This document shows, piece by piece, positions 16,091 through 23,836 of a DNA stretch of 33,527 nt. The position numbers and the translations under genes were made by a program. This stretch comes from DAOUAE01 sp034433795 (GTDB lineage Bacteria; Chloroflexota; UBA6077; FW602-bin22; DAOUAE01). Location of the stretch: positions 1 through 33,527 of the forward strand of contig DAOUAE010000001.1 of the NCBI GenBank assembly GCA_034433795.1. Direction: 5' to 3'. The notes under the pieces are model-generated. The model had not been told where the DNA came from and searched no databases. It saw only the letters and a list, made by a program, of their open reading frames with translations. Position 1 is the first letter of the stretch; each line of letters starts with the position of its first letter.

Positions 16091-16603
16091 GTGGAAACCG
16101 TACGGTCCGCTCTCGAGGCTTACGGTCTGTGGCTCGCCCTGGGGCTGGGCGGGCTCCTGCTGCTCTGGCACCTGCGCCTCACCCACCGGCTGAACCGGCT
16201 GGAGCGCAGCGCCCGTCTGGCCCGCCGGAGTGAAGAGACTGCCGGGTCTTCGGCCGAACAGCTCGCCGAGCTACGGGCCCGACTGCTCCGTCTGGAGGAG
16301 CGCGCGCAGCAGATCGAGCGGACGCTGGAGCGCAGCCTTCAGGGGGTGGGTCTGGTCCGCTACAACCCCTTCCACGATACCGGCGGCGACCAGAGTTTCT
16401 CGCTGGCTCTTCTCGACCGTCAGGCCAACGGCGTCGTTCTCAGCTCTCTCTTCACCCGGAACGCCTGCCGTCTCTTCGCCAAGCCGCTGCGCCAGGGACA
16501 GTCGCCCTACCATCTGACCGCCGAAGAGGAGGAGGCCATCCGGCTGGCCCGCGGGCAGACCAGCGGGTCTGACGGGCAGCCGGCGGCGCGTCGCCGTCCC
16601 TGA
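16091..16603 (+). CDS. DUF4446 family membrane-anchored protein
   Basis: A 170-aa protein. One N-terminal membrane helix (about 11-30) is followed by a basic, coiled-coil-prone stretch (about 33-82). The conserved DUF4446 domain follows: GLVRYNPFHDTGGDQSFSLA (87-106), then NGVVLSSLF and FAKPLRQGQSPYHLTAEEEEAI. It ends in a basic tail. The start GTG at 16091 has GGAGG 7 nt upstream. The domain is common in Firmicutes and Chloroflexota and its biochemical role is unknown. It probably sits at the cytoplasmic face of the membrane. It is convergent with the bS21 gene. Confidence 0.88.
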   Translation: METVRSALEAYGLWLALGLGGLLLLWHLRLTHRLNRLERSARLARRSEETAGSSAEQLAELRARLLRLEERAQQIERTLERSLQGVGLVRYNPFHDTGGDQSFSLALLDRQANGVVLSSLFTRNACRLFAKPLRQGQSPYHLTAEEEEAIRLARGQTSGSDGQPAARRRP

Positions 16604-16616
16604 GAGGGGCCGAAAA

Positions 16617-16652
16617 GAAAAAACACGCCGAAGCCAGAACGCCCCGGCGCGT
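16617..16652 (-). terminator. Intrinsic terminator after rpsU
   Basis: On the minus strand ACGCGCCG pairs with CGGCGTGT (one G-U) around a 14-nt loop, followed by TTTTTTCTTTTC. It lies just after the rpsU stop. Confidence 0.85.
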
Positions 16653-16672
16653 CGTCAGCGGGAAAGGATCTC

Positions 16673-16879
16673 TCAGGCCGCCGACCGCCGGGCGGCCTTC
16701 AGCGCCTTGAGCATCCGCTTGCGCTCGGCACGGCGGGCCTTGGCCCGGGCCTTCTCGGACTTGCTGATGAAGGCCTGGTGGCGCTTGTACTCGCTGATGA
16801 TCCCGTCGCGGGCCACGCCGGCCCGGAAGCGCTTGAGAAGGCTCTCGAAACTCTCGCCTTCGCGCAGTACCACCTGCAT
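16673..16879 (-). CDS. rpsU: 30S ribosomal protein bS21
   Basis: A 68-aa basic protein of the small ribosomal subunit that helps mRNA pairing at the 16S 3' end. The core MQVVLREGESFESLLKRF, then ARDGIISEYKRHQAF and a C-terminal Lys/Arg/Ala helix, is typical of bS21. I start at the ATG at 16879, which begins the conserved sequence. A TTG four codons upstream abuts the GAGGAG site, which stands 12 nt before the ATG. Promoter and terminator both flank it, so it is a single-gene unit. Confidence 0.93.
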   Translation of the reverse strand: MQVVLREGESFESLLKRFRAGVARDGIISEYKRHQAFISKSEKARAKARRAERKRMLKALKAARRSAA

Positions 16880-16957
16880 CCCTGCGGTCAACTCCTCTCA
16901 CAAAGTGCGGCGGGGCACGGCAACGGCCCCGCCGGCCTGTTCACCCCACGCCCTGTA

Positions 16958-16987
16958 ATTCTACCGCATCCACGTCCAAAAAGTCAA
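16958..16987 (-). promoter_or_regulatory. Promoter of rpsU
   Basis: Minus-strand TTGACT (16987-16982), an 18-nt spacer and TAGAAT (16963-16958). The leader is about 72 nt. The -35 box lies just before the stop of the upstream DUF4149 gene. Confidence 0.75.
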
Positions 16988-16990
16988 AAC

Positions 16991-17512
16991 TCACTGCTGA
17001 CCGCCCGACGGCTGGCCTGATTCAACCCAGGTGAGGACCAGCAGGCCCAGCAGCAGCACCCCGCCGATCAGCGTGCCGCTCAGCAGCGTCGTCGCCAGAT
17101 CGTGCAGCCGCTCGAACTCCAGACGAGCGGGGTGGTCTGGCGGGACCTGCTCCCATGGCCGGCCGACCGTGGTCTGCAGGCGGGCCATGGCCGGTATGAT
17201 ACCCCACCCGACGATGAGGTGCGGAAGAAGCATGACCACGACCAGCCCGTACTTCAGCCGGGCCAGGCCAGAGAGAGGGCGGCCGCTCAGGCGCAGGACC
17301 AGACCGACGCCCAGCATCACCAGTCCACAGGCCAGGGCCAGCGGTTGGAAGCGCTCCAGGACCGCGCCGAACGCCCGGCCCGCCTGGTCGCGGCTGAGCG
17401 TCCGAAAGAGGGTGGGGGCCACCAGTCCCCCCAGAACCGCGAGCCCCCCGATCCAGAGGGTGAAGGCCAGCCACTCGAGGCCGGCGGCCAGTCGCCGCAT
17501 CCAGATGGTCAT
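16991..17512 (-). CDS. DUF4149-type membrane protein
   Basis: A 173-aa polytopic protein with four predicted membrane helices. The phrase LWIGGLAVLGGLVAPTLF at the first helix is typical of DUF4149/TMEM205-like proteins, which are loosely related to CopD-type proteins. The loop after helix three carries VGRPWEQVPPDHPARLEFERLH, including His residues. The start ATG follows GGGAGG by 7 nt. Function unknown. It lies upstream of rpsU but is separated from it by the rpsU promoter. Confidence 0.8.
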   Translation of the reverse strand: MTIWMRRLAAGLEWLAFTLWIGGLAVLGGLVAPTLFRTLSRDQAGRAFGAVLERFQPLALACGLVMLGVGLVLRLSGRPLSGLARLKYGLVVVMLLPHLIVGWGIIPAMARLQTTVGRPWEQVPPDHPARLEFERLHDLATTLLSGTLIGGVLLLGLLVLTWVESGQPSGGQQ

Positions 17513-17529
17513 CCCATGCCTCCCGCCAG

Positions 17530-17535
17530 ATTATA
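17530..17535 (-). promoter_or_regulatory. -10 box of the DUF4149 gene
   Basis: A perfect TATAAT on the minus strand lies 17 nt before the ATG. No good -35 is seen. It lies just beside the -35 of the divergent GH18 operon promoter, so the two may compete. Confidence 0.4.
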
Positions 17536-17539
17536 CCCG

Positions 17540-17568
17540 TTGACACTCCCCGACGCCCGCGCTATGCT
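17540..17568 (+). promoter_or_regulatory. Promoter of the GH18/rhamnosidase operon
   Basis: TTGACA (17540-17545), a 17-nt spacer and TATGCT (17563-17568). Both hexamers and the spacer length are identical to the lacI operon promoter, but no palindromic operator is present here. Confidence 0.85.
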
Positions 17569-17599
17569 GGCCCCAACCGGTGGGGGTGGTGTCGTCACG

Positions 17600-18991
17600 G
17601 TGGGCCTGGGTCGCCAGCATGGACTTCTCCTCCTTGTCGCCGTTCTGATCCTCGGCAGCAGTGGGTGCCTCGCCCCGGCGACCCCGTCGCCCGTCAGCGC
17701 CCCCACCCCCACGCCGCCCCCGGCCATCACGCCCCTCCAGCACGACCCGATCCTCCCCTCGCCATCGCCCAGCCCGACACCCTCTCCCGTTGAGCAGCCA
17801 GCCTCGCTCCGGTCAGACAGCCTGGCCCTGGTGCCTCTGGAGCCGTCCCCCAGCCCCACCGCTCAGACGACGCCGGCGCCCCGCCCGCCGGCGACGCCCA
17901 CCCCGGCGGCCCGGCGGCGCCTCTTCGCCTACTACGTGCCCTATGATGGCACCGCCTGGCGGTCGCTCGCGGCGTACGCCGACCAGATCGACTACCTGGG
18001 AGTCCAGTGGGTCACCGTCGATGCCTGTGGCCGCCTGAGCAGCCAGGATGACCAGACCCTTCTGGCCTTCGCCCGCGCCCGGGGCCTGGCCGTCCTGCCC
18101 TCGCTGCTCACCCTCTCCGGCCCCCTCAACCACCGCCTGCTGACCGACCCGGCAGTCGCGAACCGCCTGATCGACGAGATCGTGGCCTACGTCACCGCCG
18201 AGGACTACGCCGGCTTCGATCTGGATCTCGAGGGGATCGAGCCAGGCGACCGCCCGGCCTACAGCGCCTTCGTCGCCCGACTGGGTGCGGCCCTGCGGGC
18301 GCGGGGGAAGCTGCTCACTCTGGCTGTCCCGGCCAAGACCGCCGATGTCACCACCGGCTGGGCCGGCGCCTACGACTACGCCGCCCTGGGGCCGCACGCC
18401 GACCTCATGACCCTGATGACCTACGATTATCGGGGCCCCTGGAGCGGACCGGGCTCGATCGCCCCCTACGACTGGGTCGAGCGGGTGGTCCGGTTCGCCG
18501 CCAGCCAGCTGCCGGCCCAGAAGATTCTTATCGGCCTGGCCTTCTACGGTTACGACTGGAACCTGACCACCGGCCAGACCCGCTCGCTCCACTACCGCCA
18601 GGCCACAGCCCTGGCCGAGCGCTACGGCGTCGCCCTGACGTTCGACCCTCTCGCCCGTTCGGTCACCTTCCGCTACCGGGCCCAGCCCACCGACCCCCCG
18701 CCGCCACAGACCAGTCTGCCGCCACCGGCCCACGTCATCCGCCGTCGGACCGCCCCACCCTGTCCGGTGGTGGTGCCCTCGCCCACGCCCTCTCCTCCCC
18801 GTCCACCCCGACCGACGCCCACGCCGGCTCCCTTCCACGACCACGTGGTCTGGCTCGAGGACAGCGCCAGCGCCGCCGCCCGCCTGGGGCTGGCCGACCG
18901 CTACGGCGCCGCTGGCGTCGCCGCCTGGCGGCTGGGCCAGGAGGACCCGCGGGTCTGGGAGGTCTTCCGCCGCTGGCGCAAGGCTCCGTAA
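17600..18991 (+). CDS. GH18-like (YaaH/SleL-type) glycosidase lipoprotein
   Basis: A 463-aa exported protein. It starts at the GTG at 17600; the open frame extends upstream through the promoter, so that part is not translated. The signal peptide ends in the lipobox GSSGC (Cys23). A Pro/Ser/Thr linker runs to about residue 105. The GH18 barrel begins LFAYYVPYDGTAW. The active-site strand AGFDLDLE (204-211) gives E211 as catalytic acid, and MTYDYRG (273-279) and GLAFYGYDW follow. A Pro-rich insertion (about 353-402) interrupts the barrel before HVVWLEDSASAAARL and GAAGVAAWRLGQEDP. Likely substrate is a GlcNAc-containing polymer. First gene of the operon; the rhamnosidase-like gene starts 17 nt later. 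Confidence 0.87.
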   Translation: MGLGRQHGLLLLVAVLILGSSGCLAPATPSPVSAPTPTPPPAITPLQHDPILPSPSPSPTPSPVEQPASLRSDSLALVPLEPSPSPTAQTTPAPRPPATPTPAARRRLFAYYVPYDGTAWRSLAAYADQIDYLGVQWVTVDACGRLSSQDDQTLLAFARARGLAVLPSLLTLSGPLNHRLLTDPAVANRLIDEIVAYVTAEDYAGFDLDLEGIEPGDRPAYSAFVARLGAALRARGKLLTLAVPAKTADVTTGWAGAYDYAALGPHADLMTLMTYDYRGPWSGPGSIAPYDWVERVVRFAASQLPAQKILIGLAFYGYDWNLTTGQTRSLHYRQATALAERYGVALTFDPLARSVTFRYRAQPTDPPPPQTSLPPPAHVIRRRTAPPCPVVVPSPTPSPPRPPRPTPTPAPFHDHVVWLEDSASAAARLGLADRYGAAGVAAWRLGQEDPRVWEVFRRWRKAP

Positions 18992-19008
18992 CCGGCGAGG
19001 AGGCGTCG

Positions 19009-21873
19009 ATGGTCTTCGCCCCCGGTTTCTGGATCTGGACCGACGCACCGACCCCGGCCCGCAACGCCTTCGTGCGTTTCCGCCGGCGCTTCTTGTATCA
19101 GGGCGGGCCGGCCCGCCTGCACCTCACGGCCGACTCCCGCTACATCCTCTTCGTCAACGGCCGCTGGCTGGGGCACGGGCCGGTCCGGGCCTGGCCGGCC
19201 CACTGGCGCTATGATACCTACGACCTCGAGCCCTGGCTGCAGCCCGGCGAGAACGTCCTGGCGGTCCTGGTCCGGCACGAGGGCGAGGGCAACTTCCAGT
19301 ACCTGCCCGGGCCGCCGGGGCTGCTGGCCGCCCTGGAGCTGGCCGATCAGAAACTGGTCACCGACGCGACCTGGCGGGCCCGGCCCGATCCTGCCTTCCG
19401 CAGCGCCACCCCGCGGATCAGCGTCCAGCAGGGCTTCGAGGAGCAGTACGACGCCCGCCTGGCCGAGCCCTGGACGGCTCTGGACTTCGACGACCGGGAC
19501 TGGCCGCCGGCTGTACCGCTGCGGCCGGCGGAGGACGGCTGGCACCGTGACCTGGCTCCGCGGGGCATTCCCTTTCTCACCCAGGAGCCGGTTCTGCCCC
19601 AGCGGGTGCTTTCCGTCGAGGCGGTGCGCTCCCGTCCCTACCGCTTCACCCTCAACGTCCGCCCCTATCTCACCCCGGACGACCGCTCGTCGAACTTCGT
19701 CCTCTGCCACGCCTATTTAGCCACCCAGGTCTGGAGCCCACAGGCCTCCGAGATCGTTTTTCTTCTCCCTCGCGCCGAGGCTGGCTGGGCGACCGCCCAC
19801 AAGCGGCCGGGACCGATCCGGGTCAACGGCCAGCCCGTGACTGCTGGCCGGGCCACCCTTCAGCCGGGCTGGAACAGCCTGGTCGTCTCTCTCCATGGGC
19901 TCTTCCATCTTCTGGAGTTTGTCATTGTCCTGGACGGCCCGCCGGGCCTGCGTTTCAGCGCCACCGGTCAGGAGGGTGGCAGCCCCTGGGCGGTGGTGGG
20001 CCCCTTCGACCTCACCGCCGAGGACCTGGCCCGGGCCGAGAACCACTGGGACGCCAGTCTGATCCTGGTCCGGCCGTGGGTCGCCGGAGCCACGGCCCCG
20101 GCCGGCGAGGCGTTCTGGGCCCAGGGACTGGTCCCGCCGGTGGTCGGGGCGGCCTTCTTCCAGCCAGTCCGGGCCGAGGACCTTTTGCCCGACGTCTTCG
20201 TCCAGGCCTACACCGATCAGGTCGTGGCCACGCCGGTCCAGGTCGAGAACGCGGAGGCGCTCCTCGCGGGCGCCGGCTGGACGGTGATCCAGCCGCCGGC
20301 CCCGGGCTCCGACGTCCGGCTGCTCCTGGACTTCGGCCAGGAGGTGGTGGGCTTTCAGCGCCTGACCATCGTGGCTCCGGCCGGCACGGTGGTCGACGGG
20401 CACAACTTCGAGTTCATCCAGCCCGACGGACGCTTCAACTTCGCCGAGGGCATGAACAATACGTTCCGGTATGTCTGCCGCGAGGGGTATCAGGAGTATC
20501 AGACGATCGTCCGGCGGGGCTTCCGCTACAGTTACCTCATCCTGCGTGACCTGCGCGGCCCGGTCCGGCTGGGCCAGGTCGCCACGGTCTTCAGCACCTA
20601 TCCCCAGCAGCGTCAGGGGCACTTCGCCTGCTCCGATGCGCTGCTGACACGGATCTGGGAGGTCGGCGCCCACACCCTGCGCTGCTGCGCCGAGGACACC
20701 TACACCGACTGCCCGACCTACGAGCAGACCCACTGGGTCGGGGACGCCCGCAACGAAGCCCTCGTCGACTGGGTGGTCAACGGCGATCCCCGGCTGTGGT
20801 ACCGCTGTCTGGAGCAGGCCGGCCAGAGCCTGGAGCGCTCGCCCCTGGTCGAATCGCACGTCCCCAGCGCCTGGCAGAATATCCTGCCGGCCTGGAGTTT
20901 CCTCTGGCTGCGCTCCTGCCGCGAGTATCTCCTCTTCACCGGCGACCGGGAGGGGGCCCGGAGGCTGTTCCCGTGGGTGGTGCGCAACATCGACGGCCTC
21001 CGTCAGCATCTCAACGCCGACGGTCTCTTCGAGATCCGGGCCTGGAACATGTTCGACTGGGCGCCGATGGACACCCCCAGCCGGGGGGTGGTAACCCATC
21101 AGAACTGCCTGGCCGTCCATGCCCTCCGCGACGCAGCCGACCTGGCCGCCTGGCTGGGCGAAGAGGCCGTGGCCGCCGAGTGGCGGGCGCTGGCCGACCG
21201 ATTGAGCGCCGCCATCAACCAGCACCTCTGGAGCGCGGAGAGGGAGGCCTACGCCGACTGCCGCCGGGGCGCCGTTCTCAGTACGGTTTTCAGCCAGCAG
21301 ACCCAGACGGTGGCCTACCTCTCCGGGGTGGCCACCGGCGAGCGGGCCGAACGCTGCCGGCAGCTGCTGCACAGCCCGCCGCCGGACTTCGTCCGGGCCG
21401 GCAGCCCATTCTTCGCGTTCTTTCTGCTCGAAGCCTACCAGCGCGAGGGACGGGCGCAGGAGTTCCTCGACACGATCCGCCGTGACTGGGGCTTTATGAT
21501 CGACATGGGCGCCACCACTTTCTGGGAGATGTGGTCAGGCCGGCAGGGACGGCTGACCCGCAGCCACTGCCACGGCTGGTCGGCTGCTCCTACCTACTTC
21601 CTCAGCACCTTTGTGCTGGGGGTTCGACCGGGCGGGCCGGGCTTTCGGCCGGTGGTGGTCGAGCCCCATCCGGCCGACCTGCGCTGGGCCCGGGGAACGG
21701 TGCCGACGCCCGGCGGACCGGTTCAGGTCCGCTGGGAAAATCTCCCCGATCGGCCCTTCGGGCTGCACATCCAGGCCCCGCCCGGCTGGCCGGTGGTGGT
21801 GCGACTTCCCCGGCCGGGCACCGCCACTCTGAACGGTCAGCCGGTCGGCGAGACCGGTGAACTGTCATCCTGA
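19009..21873 (+). CDS. GH78 alpha-L-rhamnosidase-like protein
   Basis: A 954-aa multidomain protein. An N-terminal beta-sandwich carrying LTADSRYILFVNGRWLG (accessory domain of rhamnosidases) is followed by further beta domains. The (alpha/alpha)6 barrel contains DCPTYEQTHWVGDARNEAL (from D567, with E572 as candidate general acid) and GATTFWEMWSG (E840, the usual base position). The canonical DCPxRE is DCPTYE here, an Arg-to-Tyr change. There is no signal peptide, so it is cytoplasmic despite the exported GH18 neighbour. It would cleave imported rhamnosides or related glycosides. AGGAGG stands 7 nt before the ATG. Confidence 0.88.
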   Translation: MVFAPGFWIWTDAPTPARNAFVRFRRRFLYQGGPARLHLTADSRYILFVNGRWLGHGPVRAWPAHWRYDTYDLEPWLQPGENVLAVLVRHEGEGNFQYLPGPPGLLAALELADQKLVTDATWRARPDPAFRSATPRISVQQGFEEQYDARLAEPWTALDFDDRDWPPAVPLRPAEDGWHRDLAPRGIPFLTQEPVLPQRVLSVEAVRSRPYRFTLNVRPYLTPDDRSSNFVLCHAYLATQVWSPQASEIVFLLPRAEAGWATAHKRPGPIRVNGQPVTAGRATLQPGWNSLVVSLHGLFHLLEFVIVLDGPPGLRFSATGQEGGSPWAVVGPFDLTAEDLARAENHWDASLILVRPWVAGATAPAGEAFWAQGLVPPVVGAAFFQPVRAEDLLPDVFVQAYTDQVVATPVQVENAEALLAGAGWTVIQPPAPGSDVRLLLDFGQEVVGFQRLTIVAPAGTVVDGHNFEFIQPDGRFNFAEGMNNTFRYVCREGYQEYQTIVRRGFRYSYLILRDLRGPVRLGQVATVFSTYPQQRQGHFACSDALLTRIWEVGAHTLRCCAEDTYTDCPTYEQTHWVGDARNEALVDWVVNGDPRLWYRCLEQAGQSLERSPLVESHVPSAWQNILPAWSFLWLRSCREYLLFTGDREGARRLFPWVVRNIDGLRQHLNADGLFEIRAWNMFDWAPMDTPSRGVVTHQNCLAVHALRDAADLAAWLGEEAVAAEWRALADRLSAAINQHLWSAEREAYADCRRGAVLSTVFSQQTQTVAYLSGVATGERAERCRQLLHSPPPDFVRAGSPFFAFFLLEAYQREGRAQEFLDTIRRDWGFMIDMGATTFWEMWSGRQGRLTRSHCHGWSAAPTYFLSTFVLGVRPGGPGFRPVVVEPHPADLRWARGTVPTPGGPVQVRWENLPDRPFGLHIQAPPGWPVVVRLPRPGTATLNGQPVGETGELSS

Positions 21874-21887
21874 GCCGAGGAGGGACG

Positions 21888-23006
21888 ATGACGCACATCT
21901 TCGAGCGTCTGGGCATCCGACCGGTGATCAACGGCGCGGCCACGCTGACCCGTCTGGGCGGATCGATTATGCCGCCGGAGGTCTGGGAGGCCATGCGCCA
22001 GGCCGGCCAGTACTACGCCGATATCACCGAGGTCCAGCGGGCGGTGGGCCGTCGGATCGCCGAACTGACCCACAACGAGGCGGCCTATGTCTGCGCCGGG
22101 GCGGCCGCCGGCCTGACCCTGGCCACCGCCGCCTGCATCACCGGCACCGATCCAGAGAAGATCGCCCGTCTGCCGGAACTGGCTCCAACGAAAGAGGTCA
22201 TCGTCCACCGCAGCCAGCGCAACGGCTACGACTACGCCATCCGCCAGGTGGGGGTGCGGCTGGTCGAGATCGGCACGGCCGCCGGGACCACGCCCGCCGA
22301 TCTCGAGGCCGCCCTCTCCGACCGGACGGCGGCCGTCTTCTATTTCGCCGGCGCCCACTTCGCCCAGGGGGCGCTGCCGCTGGAGACCGTCATCGCCATC
22401 GCCCACCGGGCCGGTGTGCCGGTCATCGTGGACGCGGCCGCCCAAATCCCTCCGGCCAGCAATCTCTGGCGCTTCACCCAGCAGGGGGCGGATCTGGCCA
22501 TCTTCAGCGGCGGCAAGGGACTCTGCGGCCCACAGTCCACCGGGCTCATCGTCGGCCGGGCCGACCTCATCGAGGCTGTCGCCCGCAACGGCAACCCCTA
22601 CCACGCCATCGGCCGCCCGATGAAGGTCAGCAAGGAGGAGATGGTCGGCCTGCTGGCGGCTCTTGAATGGTATCTCAGCCAGGACGAGGCGGCGCTCCTC
22701 GAGCGGTACGAGGCAGTGGTCCAGACGATCCTTTTGGCCTTTCGCGAGGTCCCCGGCGTTCGGGCCGAGCGCGCCTGGCCCAGCGAGGCCGGTCAGCCGC
22801 ACGCCCGGGCGCTGCTCATCTTCGACACTGCCCGACTGGGGCTGAGTCGCGACGCGATCCTGCAGGCCCTGCGGAACGGCACCCCGGCCATCGAGCTGGC
22901 CCCGGCCGGAGCTGACGGCCTCTACATCAACCCGCAGACGCTTCAGCCGGGCGAGGAGCAGATCATCATCGCCCGGCTCCGGGCGATCCTGGCCGGCCAG
23001 GCCTGA
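21888..23006 (+). CDS. SelA/DgaE-like PLP-dependent enzyme
   Basis: A 372-aa fold-type I PLP enzyme of the SelA-like group, which includes D-glucosaminate-6-phosphate ammonia-lyases and related sugar-amino-acid lyases. The opening RLGIRPVINGAATLTRLGGS is typical of that group. PVIVDAAAQIPP carries the PLP-pairing Asp, and IFSGGKGLCGPQSTG has the Schiff-base Lys210. The length is shorter than bacterial SelA (about 460 aa), which also has an N-terminal tRNA-binding domain missing here, so tRNA-Sec selenylation is unlikely. GAGGAGGG precedes the ATG, 14 nt after the rhamnosidase stop. A role in amino-sugar or sugar-acid breakdown fits the operon. Confidence 0.85.
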   Translation: MTHIFERLGIRPVINGAATLTRLGGSIMPPEVWEAMRQAGQYYADITEVQRAVGRRIAELTHNEAAYVCAGAAAGLTLATAACITGTDPEKIARLPELAPTKEVIVHRSQRNGYDYAIRQVGVRLVEIGTAAGTTPADLEAALSDRTAAVFYFAGAHFAQGALPLETVIAIAHRAGVPVIVDAAAQIPPASNLWRFTQQGADLAIFSGGKGLCGPQSTGLIVGRADLIEAVARNGNPYHAIGRPMKVSKEEMVGLLAALEWYLSQDEAALLERYEAVVQTILLAFREVPGVRAERAWPSEAGQPHARALLIFDTARLGLSRDAILQALRNGTPAIELAPAGADGLYINPQTLQPGEEQIIIARLRAILAGQA

Positions 23007-23037
23007 ACCGGGCTGACCCGGCGTCCAGGAGAGAGCC

Positions 23038-23766
23038 GTGCGCATCGCCGTCGTTGCCGATATCCACGCCAACCTGCCGGCCTTCGAGGCGGTGATCGCC
23101 GACTGGGGAGCGGTCGACGAGGTCTGGTGCCTGGGCGACCTCGTCGGCTATGGCCCCTTCCCCAACGAGTGCATCGCCCGCCTGCAGTCCTTCCCCTACC
23201 GCTGTCTGGCTGGCAATCACGACTGGGCGGCTATCGGCAAGATCTCCACGGCCGATTTCAATCCCGAGGCCCGCCAGGCGGCGGAGTGGACCGGCCGCCA
23301 GCTCCTGCCGGCCCATCGCCGCTTCCTGGCCGACCTGCCGACCACCCTCGTCGTCGGCGCCTTCACCCTCGCCCACGGCAGCCCCCGCGCCCCCATCTGG
23401 GAGTACGTCCTGGACCCGGTCCAGGCGGCCGAGAACTTCGCCGCCTTTCAGACTCCCTACTGCTTCATCGGGCACAGCCACATTCCGGTGGTCTTCGCCG
23501 AGCGGCCTGGCCAGCCGGAGGCTGATGTCGCCCTGCCCACCCACGGCACGGTGGTCCCGCTGGGCCCGACCCGGCTCCTCCTCAACCCCGGGAGCGTCGG
23601 CCAGCCACGCGACGGCGACCCCCGGGCCAGCTACGTCCTGCTGGACACCGACCAGCAAACGGTCACCTACCGGCGAGTCTCCTACGATATCGCCCGGACC
23701 CAGGCGGCGATGCGGGCGGCAGGGCTACCCGCCCGTCTGTGGCTGCGCCTGGCCCACGGCTGGTAG
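23038..23766 (+). CDS. YfcE/MJ0936-like metallophosphoesterase
   Basis: A 242-aa calcineurin-like phosphoesterase. All metal-binding motifs are visible: D8-I-H10-A-N12, GDLVGYGP (from 33), GNHD (59-62), AHGSP, GHSH, and the C-terminal NPGSVGQPRDGDPRASY typical of the YfcE/diadenosine-tetraphosphatase-like branch. It starts with GTG behind GGAGAG. Cytoplasmic. As last gene of the GH18-GH78-PLP operon (31 nt gap) it may remove phosphate from a sugar intermediate, but nucleotide phosphodiesterase activity is equally possible. Confidence 0.9.
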   Translation: MRIAVVADIHANLPAFEAVIADWGAVDEVWCLGDLVGYGPFPNECIARLQSFPYRCLAGNHDWAAIGKISTADFNPEARQAAEWTGRQLLPAHRRFLADLPTTLVVGAFTLAHGSPRAPIWEYVLDPVQAAENFAAFQTPYCFIGHSHIPVVFAERPGQPEADVALPTHGTVVPLGPTRLLLNPGSVGQPRDGDPRASYVLLDTDQQTVTYRRVSYDIARTQAAMRAAGLPARLWLRLAHGW

Positions 23767-23768
23767 TT

Positions 23769-23798
23769 TTGCGGTCGGAGGCCGCCATTCGGTACAAT
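23769..23798 (+). promoter_or_regulatory. Promoter of the DUF692-like gene
   Basis: TTGCGG (23769-23774), an 18-nt spacer and TACAAT (23793-23798). The leader to the ATG at 23837 is about 32 nt. Confidence 0.6.
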
Positions 23799-23836
23799 GG
23801 GAGAGAACGCTCAGGCCGCACCACCCGAGGGATTCG

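Noticed and set aside
15594..16193. A Gly/Val-rich plus-strand frame opposite the Pro/Thr-rich lipoprotein
   Set aside because: It is the complement of the Pro/Thr codon repeats. The minus strand has a proper lipoprotein signal peptide.
13236..23006. A selenium system built from the selenium-binding protein and the SelA-like enzyme
   Set aside because: SBP56 proteins are named historically and need not use selenium. The SelA-like protein is short and lacks the tRNA-binding domain. No selB, selC or selD and no in-frame UGA with a SECIS was seen, and the genes are far apart in different units.
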